Assembly (NCBI GenBank): GCA_021324015.1
Contig: JAJPJX010000125.1
Location: forward strand, 1 to 64,000
DNA: 64,000 nt
DNA from: Solibacteraceae bacterium
Lineage (GTDB): Bacteria > Acidobacteriota > Terriglobia > Bryobacterales > Bryobacteraceae
Direction of reading: 5' to 3'
The notes beneath the pieces are model-generated. The model worked only from the letters and a program-made list of their open reading frames with translations. It searched no databases and had not been told where the DNA came from. How positions within the stretch are numbered: the first letter of the stretch is position 1; every line of letters starts with the position of its first letter. Below are positions 26,301-35,565 of the stretch, in pieces. Made by a program: the position numbers and the translations under genes.

Positions 26301-27668
26301 ATGCGGGGAATACTGGCGGTCCTCATTTGCGTACCAGTCCTGGCGGCGGCGGACTACCGGGTGGGCGTGGCGGCGATTGACATCACACCGCGGGAACCGG
26401 TGTGGCTGGCTGGCTACGGTAACCGGAACCACCCCTCCGAGGGCGTGAATTTGGATTTGAAAGCAAAGGCGATGGTCATTCAGGACGCCAAGGGACAGCG
26501 GGTGGCCATCGTGACCACGGACCTGGTGGGACTGCCGCGCGCCATCGCCGATCCGGTGGCCGCGCGCATCGAGAAGTCCTACGGATTGCCGCATTCGGTT
26601 CTAGTACTGAATTCTTCGCACACCCACACGGGCCCGCTGCCGCTGGACAACCGCATCATGTTCGACCTGAACGGGCGCGACCGGGAGGCGGTGGAGAGCT
26701 ATGCGCGCAGCCTGGCGGACAACCTGGTGGCAGTGGTGGGCGCGGCCATCCAGCAACTGGCGCCGGCCGATGTGTGGCTGGGGAGCGGCAGAGCGCACTT
26801 TGCGATCAACCGCCGCGAGCCGACTCCCGCCGGGGTGAAGATCGGCCTGAACCCGGAGGGGCCCACCGATCCCAGCGTGCCGCTGCTAAAGGTGACTACC
26901 CCGGACGGGCGCCTGCGGGCGGTGCTGTTCGGCTACGCCTGCCACAACACCACCATGACCGGCCAGATCTACCAGATCAGCGGGGATTACGCCGGGTTCG
27001 CGCAGGAGGAGATCGAGCGGAAGTATCCTTCGGCCACGGCCATGTTCCTGGAGTTATGCGGCGCAGACCAAAATCCCAATCCGCGCGGCACGGTGGAGCT
27101 GGCGCGGCAGCACGGGCAGGAACTCGCGGCGGAAGTCGAGCGCGCGATGGAGGGGAAGCTCGAGCGCGCGCGCGGTCCAATCCACGCCGCTTACCAGGTG
27201 GTGGACCTGGCGTTCGCCCACCACACGCGGGAGACTTACGAGGCGCGTTTGGGAGAGAAAAACCCGGTCCGAGTGCGGCATGCGCGGGCTATGCTGCGCA
27301 GTTACGACGAGGGACGGCCCATCCGGCAATACCCCTATCCGGTGCAGGCCATCGCCTTCGGAAAAAGCTTGGTGCTGGTGGCGCTGGGCGGCGAAGTGGT
27401 GGTGGACTACGACCTGCGGATCAAGAAAGAGTACGGAGCGAGGGGCGTTATCGTGGCGGGCTATTCGAACGACGTGATGGCGTACATCCCATCATTGCGT
27501 GTGCTGAAAGAAGGCGGCTACGAAGCCGACGACAGCATGATCTATTACGGTCAGCCGGGGCCCTGGGCGGACGACGTGGAAGAAAGGATTTTTGGCGCCA
27601 TCCACCGGGTGATGCAGAGGGTGGGATGGAAGCCGGCGATGGTGGCGGGAGGCAGCCCGGGAGAGTAA
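26301..27668 (+). CDS. Exported neutral/alkaline ceramidase-domain protein (copy 2)
   Basis: A 455-residue protein with a classical signal peptide (ILAVLICVPVLAAA). The ceramidase N-terminal domain is clear: YRVGVAAIDITPREPVWLAG, LNSSHTHTGPLP with the HxH pair, and FGYACHNTTMTG with the zinc-site Cys-His; LELCGADQNPNPRG and IVAGYSNDVMAYIPS follow. It lacks the C-terminal domain of true ceramidases. It is divergent from the TonB receptor and followed, after 136 bases, by an ADOP permease. The substrate could be a sphingolipid-like amide or another amide or ester. Confidence 0.86.
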   Translation: MRGILAVLICVPVLAAADYRVGVAAIDITPREPVWLAGYGNRNHPSEGVNLDLKAKAMVIQDAKGQRVAIVTTDLVGLPRAIADPVAARIEKSYGLPHSVLVLNSSHTHTGPLPLDNRIMFDLNGRDREAVESYARSLADNLVAVVGAAIQQLAPADVWLGSGRAHFAINRREPTPAGVKIGLNPEGPTDPSVPLLKVTTPDGRLRAVLFGYACHNTTMTGQIYQISGDYAGFAQEEIERKYPSATAMFLELCGADQNPNPRGTVELARQHGQELAAEVERAMEGKLERARGPIHAAYQVVDLAFAHHTRETYEARLGEKNPVRVRHARAMLRSYDEGRPIRQYPYPVQAIAFGKSLVLVALGGEVVVDYDLRIKKEYGARGVIVAGYSNDVMAYIPSLRVLKEGGYEADDSMIYYGQPGPWADDVEERIFGAIHRVMQRVGWKPAMVAGGSPGE

Positions 27669-27804
27669 GGTGTGAGCCTCGTAGGGCGGCCCAAGGCTCC
27701 CGATCGAAGGACATAGTGGGGGGCGAGCGCCTGCCGCGCGCGATGAGGCAACGCGCCGTTCGAACTGCCGAACATTTTTCAGATTTTTGCGTCTGAAACT
27801 TTGT

Positions 27805-30219
27805 ATGGCTGGCCTTCTGCACGAATTCCGTGGCGCCGCGCGATCTCTTGCCAAATCGCCAGGCTTCAGCACCGTGACGGTTCTCACGCTCGCGTTGGGA
27901 ATCGGGGCGAATACGGCTGTGTTCTCCCTGCTGAACGCCGTGCTGCTCCGGCCTCTGCCGTACGCCGATCCCGAGCGCCTGGTGCTGGTTTGGGAGAGCG
28001 CCCCGTTTTTCGGCGTCGCAGACAGCCCGGTGTCGCCCGCCAATTATGTGGACTGGAAAACACGCGCCCGCTCATTCGAGCAGATGGGCGCTTTGGAGAT
28101 TGCGGGCTACCGACTTACGGGCGATGGTCCGCCCGAGCTGGTGTTGGGAGCGGTCGTCACGGCCGGCCTGTTCCGGGCTCTGGGCACGCGTCCGCTGCTG
28201 GGGCGGGTGTTCCGCGATGACGACGACCGGCTGGATGCGGCGAAAGTGGCCATCCTCGGGGAACCACTATGGCGGCGGCGCTTCGGCGGGGACCCGGAAA
28301 TCATCGGCAAGGCGATTCGGCTTGGCGAGGAGAAGCACATCGTGGTCGGCGTAATCGCCTCTGGAACCGAGCCACCCTCCCAGTATGTCAGCAAGTTGGG
28401 CGAGGTCTGGACGCCGCTCGGCGCCTCCTACACCCCGAAGCAATGGAACGAGCGAGGCCGCCACAACTGGATGGTGATCGCGCGCCTGAACCCGGGCGTC
28501 ACCCTGGCGCAAGCCAACGCGGAAATTCACGGCATCGGCCAGGCTTTGGCCCGCGAGTACCCGGAGACGAACGAGAAGGTTGGCGCGTTCGTAGCTCCGC
28601 TGCGCGACCACTTTGTCCGAGGTAGCCGGCACATCCTGATGCTGTTGTTCTGCACAGTTGCGTTTGTGCTGCTGATCGCCTGCTGCAACCTGGCAAACCT
28701 GTTGCTGTCGCGTGCCGCAAGCCGGAAAAAGGAGGTCAGCGTTCGCGCCGCACTCGGAGCCGGAACGTGGCAGATTGCGCGCCGGTTCGTTTGTGAAAGC
28801 CTGCTGGTTTCCGCTCTAGGCGGCGCGTTGGGACTTCTGCTCGCGACGATGACGTTTCAATTTCTGGCACACCTCGCTCCAGGAGATATGACTGGACTTA
28901 AGTCGCTAGCAGTGGACGTTCGCGTGCTGGGGTTCACTTCGGCGCTCTCCATCGCTGTGGCGCTTGCTTTCAGCCTCATTCCGCTTTTGCACGTCCGGCG
29001 GCTGGACCTGATCGATTCGCTGAAACAGAACGCCCGTACGTTGGCCTCCTCGGATGCGAACCGGACACGAGCATTGCTGGTCGGCTCGGAGGTAGCGCTC
29101 GCGTTTGTGCTGGCTGTCGGCGCAGCCCTGTTGATCCAGACTTTTACGAGGCTTCGGAGCGTGGATACCGGCTTCCGCACGCGCAACCTTCTCACGGTGG
29201 GACTACCCAGGCTGAGTGCGGCGCGCCCGGCTCTGTCAGAGATCGCAAGCTGGCAGCAGGAGATGCTGCGGCGAGTGGCAGCCATCCCTGGCGTGGTTTC
29301 CGCCGGGTTCACCAATCACGTTCCCATCGCGTTCAAAGGCGACATTTCCGGGGTGACTGCGGAAGGGCGGAATCCGCGGGACAGAGTTCAGTGCCGTTCC
29401 CGAGCGGCCGGTCCCGGATACCTGGCGACGATGGGCATTCCGGTCCTTCGAGGCCGCGACATTGCGGAATCCGATCGGGAGGGCACACCCCCGGTAGTGC
29501 TGGTGAACGAGACGCTGGCGCGCGAGTTGTGGCCGGACCAGGATCCGGTTGGGCGCAAGCTGATTTTCGAATCTGGCGTCTCCGTTCGCGTGATTGGCGT
29601 CGTGCGGGACATTCATCAGGACGGGTTGGACGCCGCGCCGAAGCCGGAGTTCTACATATCGTCGCTCCAGGCGGGATTCCCGTCCGGTTCGCTGGTCATC
29701 CACACCAAAGTCGAGCCCTCCAGCATCGCGGGGGCCGTACGGCGCGCCGTGTGGAGCGTGGATCCGGAGCAACCGGTGACTGACGTTTTCACGATGGATC
29801 AGATTCTCGACAAGGAAGTCTCGCAGCGCCGGATGCAGGGGCTGTTACTCACGGCGTTCGCGGCTCTTGCCCTGCTGCTGGCCGCCATTGGATTGTACGG
29901 AGTTCTGGCCTACTCGGTGGGCCGGCGGTGGTCCGAGTTTGGAGTGCGGATGGCGCTAGGCGCCTCGCCCGGGATGCTCCTCGGCCACATTGTGGCACAA
30001 GGGTTGGCGCTGACCCTGCTAGGGCTCGCAGCCGGAGTTGGCGCGGCCCTTGCGCTGTCGCGGCTGCTGGCGGCCTTCCTGTTTGGCGTACAGGCGACAG
30101 ACCCAGCGACCTATGCGATGGTGGCTGGGGTCATGCTGCTGACTGCCGGACTGGCCAGCTACCTGCCTGGGCGCCGTGCGATGCGGGTAGACCCTGCCGT
30201 CGCGCTAAGACAGGAGTAG
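27805..30219 (+). CDS. ADOP-type permease (duplicated MacB/FtsX module)
   Basis: From the ATG at 27805 the protein has 804 residues with two MacB_PCD-FtsX modules in tandem: the first opens SLAKSPGFSTVTVLTLALGI and ends with its FtsX part (LLFCTVAFVLLIACCNLANL), the second opens at LVGSEVALAFVLAVGAALLI and ends YLPGRRAMRVDPAVALRQE. This is the acidobacterial duplicated orphan permease family; no ATPase gene is adjacent, as usual. Its roles are not established; MacB-like export or signalling is assumed. A TTG six codons earlier is a weaker start. The second module is homologous to the 3' half of the chimeric gene at 61572. Confidence 0.92.
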   Translation: MAGLLHEFRGAARSLAKSPGFSTVTVLTLALGIGANTAVFSLLNAVLLRPLPYADPERLVLVWESAPFFGVADSPVSPANYVDWKTRARSFEQMGALEIAGYRLTGDGPPELVLGAVVTAGLFRALGTRPLLGRVFRDDDDRLDAAKVAILGEPLWRRRFGGDPEIIGKAIRLGEEKHIVVGVIASGTEPPSQYVSKLGEVWTPLGASYTPKQWNERGRHNWMVIARLNPGVTLAQANAEIHGIGQALAREYPETNEKVGAFVAPLRDHFVRGSRHILMLLFCTVAFVLLIACCNLANLLLSRAASRKKEVSVRAALGAGTWQIARRFVCESLLVSALGGALGLLLATMTFQFLAHLAPGDMTGLKSLAVDVRVLGFTSALSIAVALAFSLIPLLHVRRLDLIDSLKQNARTLASSDANRTRALLVGSEVALAFVLAVGAALLIQTFTRLRSVDTGFRTRNLLTVGLPRLSAARPALSEIASWQQEMLRRVAAIPGVVSAGFTNHVPIAFKGDISGVTAEGRNPRDRVQCRSRAAGPGYLATMGIPVLRGRDIAESDREGTPPVVLVNETLARELWPDQDPVGRKLIFESGVSVRVIGVVRDIHQDGLDAAPKPEFYISSLQAGFPSGSLVIHTKVEPSSIAGAVRRAVWSVDPEQPVTDVFTMDQILDKEVSQRRMQGLLLTAFAALALLLAAIGLYGVLAYSVGRRWSEFGVRMALGASPGMLLGHIVAQGLALTLLGLAAGVGAALALSRLLAAFLFGVQATDPATYAMVAGVMLLTAGLASYLPGRRAMRVDPAVALRQE

Positions 30220-30301
30220 GAGAGGCTTTACGGCCGGCCGACACTCCACAGAGCCGCAGGGTTCGGTTTCGCAGCACGGCCAGCGTTTACCGATCTTTCT
30301 C

Positions 30302-31993
30302 TCAAGCCATACCCGGAAAGTCTTCTTCGAAGAATTCCAATGCTTTCCGGCCGGCCCCGGCCGGCCGCGAGTGCTCGTCTTTCCGTAGCTGCGCCCGGCG
30401 AATTTTGCCCGAAACGGTTTTTGGCAGCTCGCAGAATTCCAGGCGGCGAATGCGCTTGTAGGGCGCCAGATTTTGTCGGGCAAACGCGAAGATGCTGCGG
30501 GCCACATCTTCGCCCGGACTGCAGTTCGGCGCTAGCGCCACGAACGCTTTCGTAACAGCGAGGCGCAGGGGATCAGGACTGGGGACCACGGCCGCCTCCG
30601 CGACGGCGTGGTGCCGGATTAACACGCTTTCCAGCTCAAAAGGGCTTATGCGATAGTCGGAGGCCTTGAAGACGTCATCGGCGCGCCCGATATACGTGAG
30701 GTAGCCATCTTCGTCCCGGAAGGCCACGTCGCCCGTGTGGTAGTATCCTCTTCGCATCGCTTCGGCAGTCCTCCCCACCTCGCCCGCATAGCCCAGCATC
30801 ATTCCCAGCGGAGGCGGGGAGAGGTCCAGGCATAGCTCTCCTTCTGCAGCGGGCTGGCCTTCGCTGTCCAGTATTTCGATGCGGTAGCCGGGTAAAGGCC
30901 GACCCATGGAGCCGGCCTTCACCACCTGGCCCGGCGAATTGCCGGCTACGGCCGTGGTCTCCGTTTGGCCAAAACCATCGCGGATCGTGATCCCCCAGGA
31001 AGCCCGCACCCGCTCGATGACCTCAGGGTTCAATGGCTCTCCCGCGGCGACAGCTTCCCGCAGACGGACCGGATAGTCGGCCAGTTTCTCCTGTACCAGC
31101 ATTCGCCACACGGTGGGCGGAGCGCACAGAGTCGTGATCGGTTTACTGGCCAGCATGTTGAGCACGGCCTTCGCACTGAAACGCGAATAGTTGTACGCGA
31201 ACACGGTGGCCCCAGCATTCCACGGGGCAAACACGCAACTCCAGGCATGTTTCGCCCAACCCGGCGAACTGATGTTCCAGTGTACGTCGTCAGGCTGCAA
31301 ACCGATCCAATACATCGTGGACAGGTGCCCGACTGGGTAGCTCTGCTGGGTGTGGTGCACCAACTTCGGCTCCGCGGTTGTTCCCGATGTGAAGTACAGC
31401 AGTAGGGGGTCGGCGGCGCGACTCGCGCCTTCCGGCGTGAATGACCCCGATTCGCCGTAAGCCTCTTCCAGCGGGCGCCACCCCGGTATCGCTTCGCCGA
31501 CGCAGATGCGCGTGTAGCCGCCGCTCAGAGCGGCAAACTTGCCGGCGTGAGCCGATCCTACGATCGCGTGGCGCACCTCGCCTCGATCCAGCCGGTCCCG
31601 CAGGTCATCGGTTCCAAGCATCGCGGCCGCGGGAATCACCACGGCGCCGATCTTAAATGCAGCTAATAGAGCCTCCCAGAGTGGCACTTCATTGCTGAGC
31701 ATGAGGAGAACATGGTCGCCGCGCCGCACACCCAAGCGTTGCAAGAAGCAGGCGACCTTAGCCGATCGCTCCGCCAGCTCCGCAAAGCTGGCCTTGATTT
31801 CCGCGCCGCTGTCATCCACTACCCATAGCGCCGTGCGTGCGTTGCCAGCTGCCATGACATCGAAGTAGTCCAGCGCCCAGTTGAATTCGTCGAGCTTGGG
31901 CCAGCGAAATTGCCGACACGCAAGTTCATATTCGGTGCGGTGAGCGAGCAGAAAATCACGGGCCTTCAGGAATTCGGCGCCGCCATTCACCAT
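30302..31993 (-). CDS. AMP-dependent acyl-CoA synthetase (medium-chain/benzoate type)
   Basis: A 563-residue adenylate-forming ligase that joins a carboxylic acid to CoA through an acyl-AMP. The P-loop LLLYFTSGTTAEPKLVHH, the ISSPGWAKHAW segment, the DGFGQTETT motif, YYHTGDVAFRDEDGYLTYIGR and the C-terminal KTVSGKIRRAQLRKDE with the catalytic Lys are all present. The WAKHAW stretch fits the medium-chain (ACSM/MACS) branch; the true acid is unknown. It follows the amine oxidase by 33 bases on the same strand, so a shared pathway from amine to acid to acyl-CoA is plausible, though no aldehyde dehydrogenase is present. Confidence 0.9.
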   Translation of the reverse strand: MVNGGAEFLKARDFLLAHRTEYELACRQFRWPKLDEFNWALDYFDVMAAGNARTALWVVDDSGAEIKASFAELAERSAKVACFLQRLGVRRGDHVLLMLSNEVPLWEALLAAFKIGAVVIPAAAMLGTDDLRDRLDRGEVRHAIVGSAHAGKFAALSGGYTRICVGEAIPGWRPLEEAYGESGSFTPEGASRAADPLLLYFTSGTTAEPKLVHHTQQSYPVGHLSTMYWIGLQPDDVHWNISSPGWAKHAWSCVFAPWNAGATVFAYNYSRFSAKAVLNMLASKPITTLCAPPTVWRMLVQEKLADYPVRLREAVAAGEPLNPEVIERVRASWGITIRDGFGQTETTAVAGNSPGQVVKAGSMGRPLPGYRIEILDSEGQPAAEGELCLDLSPPPLGMMLGYAGEVGRTAEAMRRGYYHTGDVAFRDEDGYLTYIGRADDVFKASDYRISPFELESVLIRHHAVAEAAVVPSPDPLRLAVTKAFVALAPNCSPGEDVARSIFAFARQNLAPYKRIRRLEFCELPKTVSGKIRRAQLRKDEHSRPAGAGRKALEFFEEDFPGMA

Positions 31994-32026
31994 ATTGCCC
32001 CCATCATTGTTCCGTCTCGCCGCGGT

Positions 32027-33640
32027 TTACGGAAAGATCCCATTCTTGTAATCGGTCAAGATTTCACTGGCAGCGCGAGCCCCTTCCTCGGCTGCGCCTT
32101 CCATGTACCCTTGAAAGTCCGTGGAACAGTGCTCTCCGGCGAAGTGGCAGTGGCCGGATCGCTCTTTCTCGGAGCCGCTGAACAGCGTATATTGGCCAAC
32201 CTTCCAATTAAAGTAGGACCCCAGCAGATACGGACTCCTCCAAGGCGTATCAAGCGTTGCCCGGCCATTCCACTGGCCCGTGATGCCCGAAAACACGGGC
32301 TCAAGCTGGCCCAGGAACGCGGAGGCGTACCCTTGGATGACCGAAGGATCACCCAAATCGCCGGTGAAAGAGGCTCCTATGTTGCCTCCGGTGTAATCCA
32401 CAAGTATTCCTGTGGCCCCGGGCTGGGCGCGCGTCACTTCCCAGGTGTTCTGATATCCGGTGTCGGAGTAGCTGGAACCTGTACTGACACCCCACGGTCC
32501 AGATTCGTTCCAAAATCGATTCGCGAACTGAAGATGCAGCTTCGAATTCGTTCCATAATCCAGTTGCTGAATGCCGGTGACCTTGACAGCATTAAATCCA
32601 GAGTGGCTATAATCCAGATTGCGCAAGACGGAGAAAGGAATCGTCAGAATCACGCGATCGGCGATGATGTCGAAATGCGAGAACCCGCTACTAAAGCTGA
32701 GTGTATAACTCGCGTCGTCATTCCGAGAAATCGCGGTCAAAGACGTCCCCGTCACGATGCTTTCCGCGGGCAGCAACGCGGCGATTGCTTTGGGCAACTG
32801 GTCGTTGCCTCCACGCATGTGATACCGCTCGTCGGATCGTCCGAACAGGCTGAGGTTTCCCGGTGAGTTGTAGCCAAGCAGGTATACCAGGTTGAGCGAA
32901 CTTTGGATATTCGTCTCTGCCCCGTACTCGATGTTGTACGCTACGTCCAGCAACTGACCCAGGGGGGAGCCGTGTCCGCCCGGAACACGGGCCTCGATCC
33001 ATTCGTAGACGCTGAGGCCGTCCAAGGCCAAGCCGGCGAAATTGTAGCTGTTGTAAAGCGTCGGGTATCCGGCGGCGCGGAGATCGTCTTTCACGGCGTG
33101 ATAGACCGGCTTGAAGTCCGCGTTGGCCTGAGCAGCCGTGTAGTAGTGACCGGCGAAGGAGTAGGTACCGGTCGAATGCCGGGGCTCGGCTGCCTTGAGG
33201 TCGTCCACCGGAATGTTGAAGCGATTGGCCAGTTTCAGGATCGTCTTATGGCCGGAGTCGATCAACTCTCCGCAATGTTCGGTAACCTGGCCGTTGGCCC
33301 ACGACGTGGAATTCGAATACATTCGCCCGCCGATTCTGCCAGACGCTTCGTAGACAGTCGAAGCGTAGCCGGCGTCACTCAAAACCAAAGCTGCATTCAG
33401 ACCAGCGATTCCCCCACCGACGATCGCGATTCGCGGCGAGCCGGCGGCTGACAGTCTCGCGGGACGAGCCAGGACCCGAACTGCCGCCGCGCCTCCCGCG
33501 GCCTTCAAGAATCCGCGGCGTGTGTGGCGCAGGCGGTGACGCTCCGCCTGGATCTCATCCACCGAGCGGCCGAGCTTTTCTGCGATTTCAAGATCACGAT
33601 ACAACTGCTGGAACCAACGCAGGAGAGGTGTGTGGGCCAT
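32027..33640 (-). CDS. FAD-dependent flavin monoamine oxidase family protein
   Basis: A 537-residue oxidase. Its N-terminus has about 40 residues before a Tat-like RRGFLKAAGG motif, then the FAD-binding Rossmann stretch IAIVGGGIAGLNAALVL, YEASGRIGGRMYS, a substrate domain and the C-terminal FAGEHCSTDFQGYMEGA, where FAD contacts are completed. It oxidatively deaminates amines or amino acids with release of H2O2. The twin-arginine motif sits unusually far from the start, so either the true start is later or the protein is exported in an atypical way. It is the first gene of a pair with the acyl-CoA synthetase. Confidence 0.88.
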   Translation of the reverse strand: MAHTPLLRWFQQLYRDLEIAEKLGRSVDEIQAERHRLRHTRRGFLKAAGGAAAVRVLARPARLSAAGSPRIAIVGGGIAGLNAALVLSDAGYASTVYEASGRIGGRMYSNSTSWANGQVTEHCGELIDSGHKTILKLANRFNIPVDDLKAAEPRHSTGTYSFAGHYYTAAQANADFKPVYHAVKDDLRAAGYPTLYNSYNFAGLALDGLSVYEWIEARVPGGHGSPLGQLLDVAYNIEYGAETNIQSSLNLVYLLGYNSPGNLSLFGRSDERYHMRGGNDQLPKAIAALLPAESIVTGTSLTAISRNDDASYTLSFSSGFSHFDIIADRVILTIPFSVLRNLDYSHSGFNAVKVTGIQQLDYGTNSKLHLQFANRFWNESGPWGVSTGSSYSDTGYQNTWEVTRAQPGATGILVDYTGGNIGASFTGDLGDPSVIQGYASAFLGQLEPVFSGITGQWNGRATLDTPWRSPYLLGSYFNWKVGQYTLFSGSEKERSGHCHFAGEHCSTDFQGYMEGAAEEGARAASEILTDYKNGIFP

Positions 33641-33918
33641 TAGCGTGCTCCGTTTCTAAATAATGACACCCAGTTTACTCGACGAAGGCCTTCGTCTGCG
33701 GTGGCTCGATGTGCGCGGGGCATCGATCCCGGCGTGCCGGCTCGGCCCACAAGTCCTGCCGCGGCCCCACCTGCCGCATGCGCATGAAACGTTCGCGAAT
33801 CGCCGCGTCTCTACATGCGGAATCTCCGGTATTTTGGGTCGATGCCCCTCATCCACACAAGCATGCCGGATGCTACCCTGAGCCTGCCGCGCCCACCCGG
33901 GGCGCGAGGAGATGGCGC

Positions 33919-35235
33919 ATGACATCGTCGAGAAGAGCGTTTCTGAGTTTAGCGGCGAGCTCGGCTGGAGCCTCCCCACTGACGGCGCGGCCGAGTGGCG
34001 CCGCGGAGTTGCCGCAGGGCCGTATCTCGCCCATGGATGGCGTACGGCGCGAAAAGATCAAGATCACCGGCCTCAAGGTGATCAGCCTCGGCTACCGGCT
34101 CAAGCCGGAAGAGGAGTGGCCAGACGGCGACGACAACGTCATCATCTACAAGACCGAGTCAGTGATCGTGGAACTCACCACGGACGTAGGCCTGAAGGGC
34201 ATCGGTGGCGCCTCCCGCTACAACGCCCCGGCGCAGATGAAGGAGTACGCCGAGGCCGTAGTGAAGCCGGCCATCCTGGGCAAGAACCCGTTCGACGTGG
34301 AATATCTCGCCGCGGGCCTGTGCGGGCCGCGGGCCCGCGGCGTATGGGCGGGCGTGGACACCGCCATGTGGGACATCATCGGCAAGGCCAAAGAGCTTCC
34401 GCTCTACAAAATCCTGGCCACCGACACCAAGCCCGTCACGCACATCCGCATGTACGCCTCGGGCGGCGAGTTCACCTGGCAGAAGGGCTCCCGCTTCGTG
34501 GGACCGGACGACCTGGTGAAGCAGGCCCTGCGCCACAAGGCGGCCGGCTACACTGCCTTCAAGTACCGGCCCGGCGGCGGTTTCGGAAGGTTGGGCATCA
34601 AGATAGCGGATTACATCCCGTACATGCGTGATCTACGCGGGGCTGTGGGATCGAACTTCGACCTGATTCAGGAAGCCAACACACGATGGTCGATGGAGCA
34701 GTGCATGGAGATCGCTCCGGTGCTCGAAGAGCTGAAGTACCTCTGGTTCGAGGAGCCCACGCGCAAGAACATCGACGACTACGTCAAGCTCAAGAGGTAC
34801 CTGCCCACGGTGAGGATCTCCGGCGGCGAGACCATGCCGAACCGCGCCACCCTGGCCGAATGGGTGGACCGCGGCGCCTACGATATCGTGCAGCCCGGCT
34901 GTGACGACGCCGGCGTCACTGAGTGCTGGCACATGGCTCGCATGGCCGGCAGCCGGGGAAAGCTCATCTGCCCTCATAACTGGCAGGACGGGCTGATCAC
35001 TGCGGCCAACGCGCACCTGCTGGCTGCCGTGCCGAACCGCTTCCTGCTGGAATCAAACATGACTCCCAACCCGTTCAAGGAGGGGTTGTTCAAAGAGAAG
35101 TTCCAGGCGGTCGACGGCTACATCGAAGTGCCCCAGAAGCCGGGGCTGGGTGTGGAACTCAAGGAGGGGCTGGAGGAACTGTATCCGCCGATTCCGGGCA
35201 ACTGGAACATGCCCGACCCGAACTTCCCCCGGTAG
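33919..35235 (+). CDS. Tat-exported enolase-superfamily (mandelate racemase/muconate lactonizing) protein
   Basis: From the ATG at 33919 (GAGGAG upstream) the protein has 438 residues with a Tat-like leader (SSRRAFLSLAASSAG). The enolase-superfamily barrel shows the Lys segment GYTAFKYRPGG, the metal-ligand segments DLIQEANTRWS, LWFEEPTRKN and RISGGETMPN, and the PHNWQDG His. The first ligand appears as Glu (QEAN) where DAN is usual. Members are acid-sugar dehydratases or racemases; the substrate is unassigned. A longer frame upstream adds low-complexity sequence with no homology. The 278-base gap before it shows nothing recognisable. Confidence 0.85.
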   Translation: MTSSRRAFLSLAASSAGASPLTARPSGAAELPQGRISPMDGVRREKIKITGLKVISLGYRLKPEEEWPDGDDNVIIYKTESVIVELTTDVGLKGIGGASRYNAPAQMKEYAEAVVKPAILGKNPFDVEYLAAGLCGPRARGVWAGVDTAMWDIIGKAKELPLYKILATDTKPVTHIRMYASGGEFTWQKGSRFVGPDDLVKQALRHKAAGYTAFKYRPGGGFGRLGIKIADYIPYMRDLRGAVGSNFDLIQEANTRWSMEQCMEIAPVLEELKYLWFEEPTRKNIDDYVKLKRYLPTVRISGGETMPNRATLAEWVDRGAYDIVQPGCDDAGVTECWHMARMAGSRGKLICPHNWQDGLITAANAHLLAAVPNRFLLESNMTPNPFKEGLFKEKFQAVDGYIEVPQKPGLGVELKEGLEELYPPIPGNWNMPDPNFPR

Positions 35236-35260
35236 CTCCGGATCGTTTCCTTCTCTGGGG

Positions 35261-35277
35261 GCCGGACGGGCTCCGGC
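35261..35277 (+). terminator. Weak hairpin after the enolase-superfamily gene
   Basis: GCCGGA (35261-35266) and TCCGGC (35272-35277) form a six-base-pair GC stem with a five-base loop 26 bases after the stop. There is no T-run, so it is a weak terminator candidate. The remaining bases to about 35500 show no gene. Confidence 0.25.
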
Positions 35278-35565
35278 AAGGCCAGCAATCATCTCCCCCC
35301 GAATAGGCCACCCGGCCGCATGTCGACCTGATTGTGGACGGCCAGGTGGACGGCAATACCGAGATGCCCGGCCACAAGTCAGCCCGCCCGCGCGACTCCG
35401 TTAGGTTTGTACGTCTACAATGACTGATAGTCAACCGAGGCGCAAGCTGAATAGGGGTGAAATGAGCATTTCAACCGGTTCCATCGTTCTGAGTTGAAGC
35501 TTCCGTTCCAGCCCAGGAGTTTTCGCAATTTGAACGCGACTACGATTCCCGTACTCTCATTTTTC

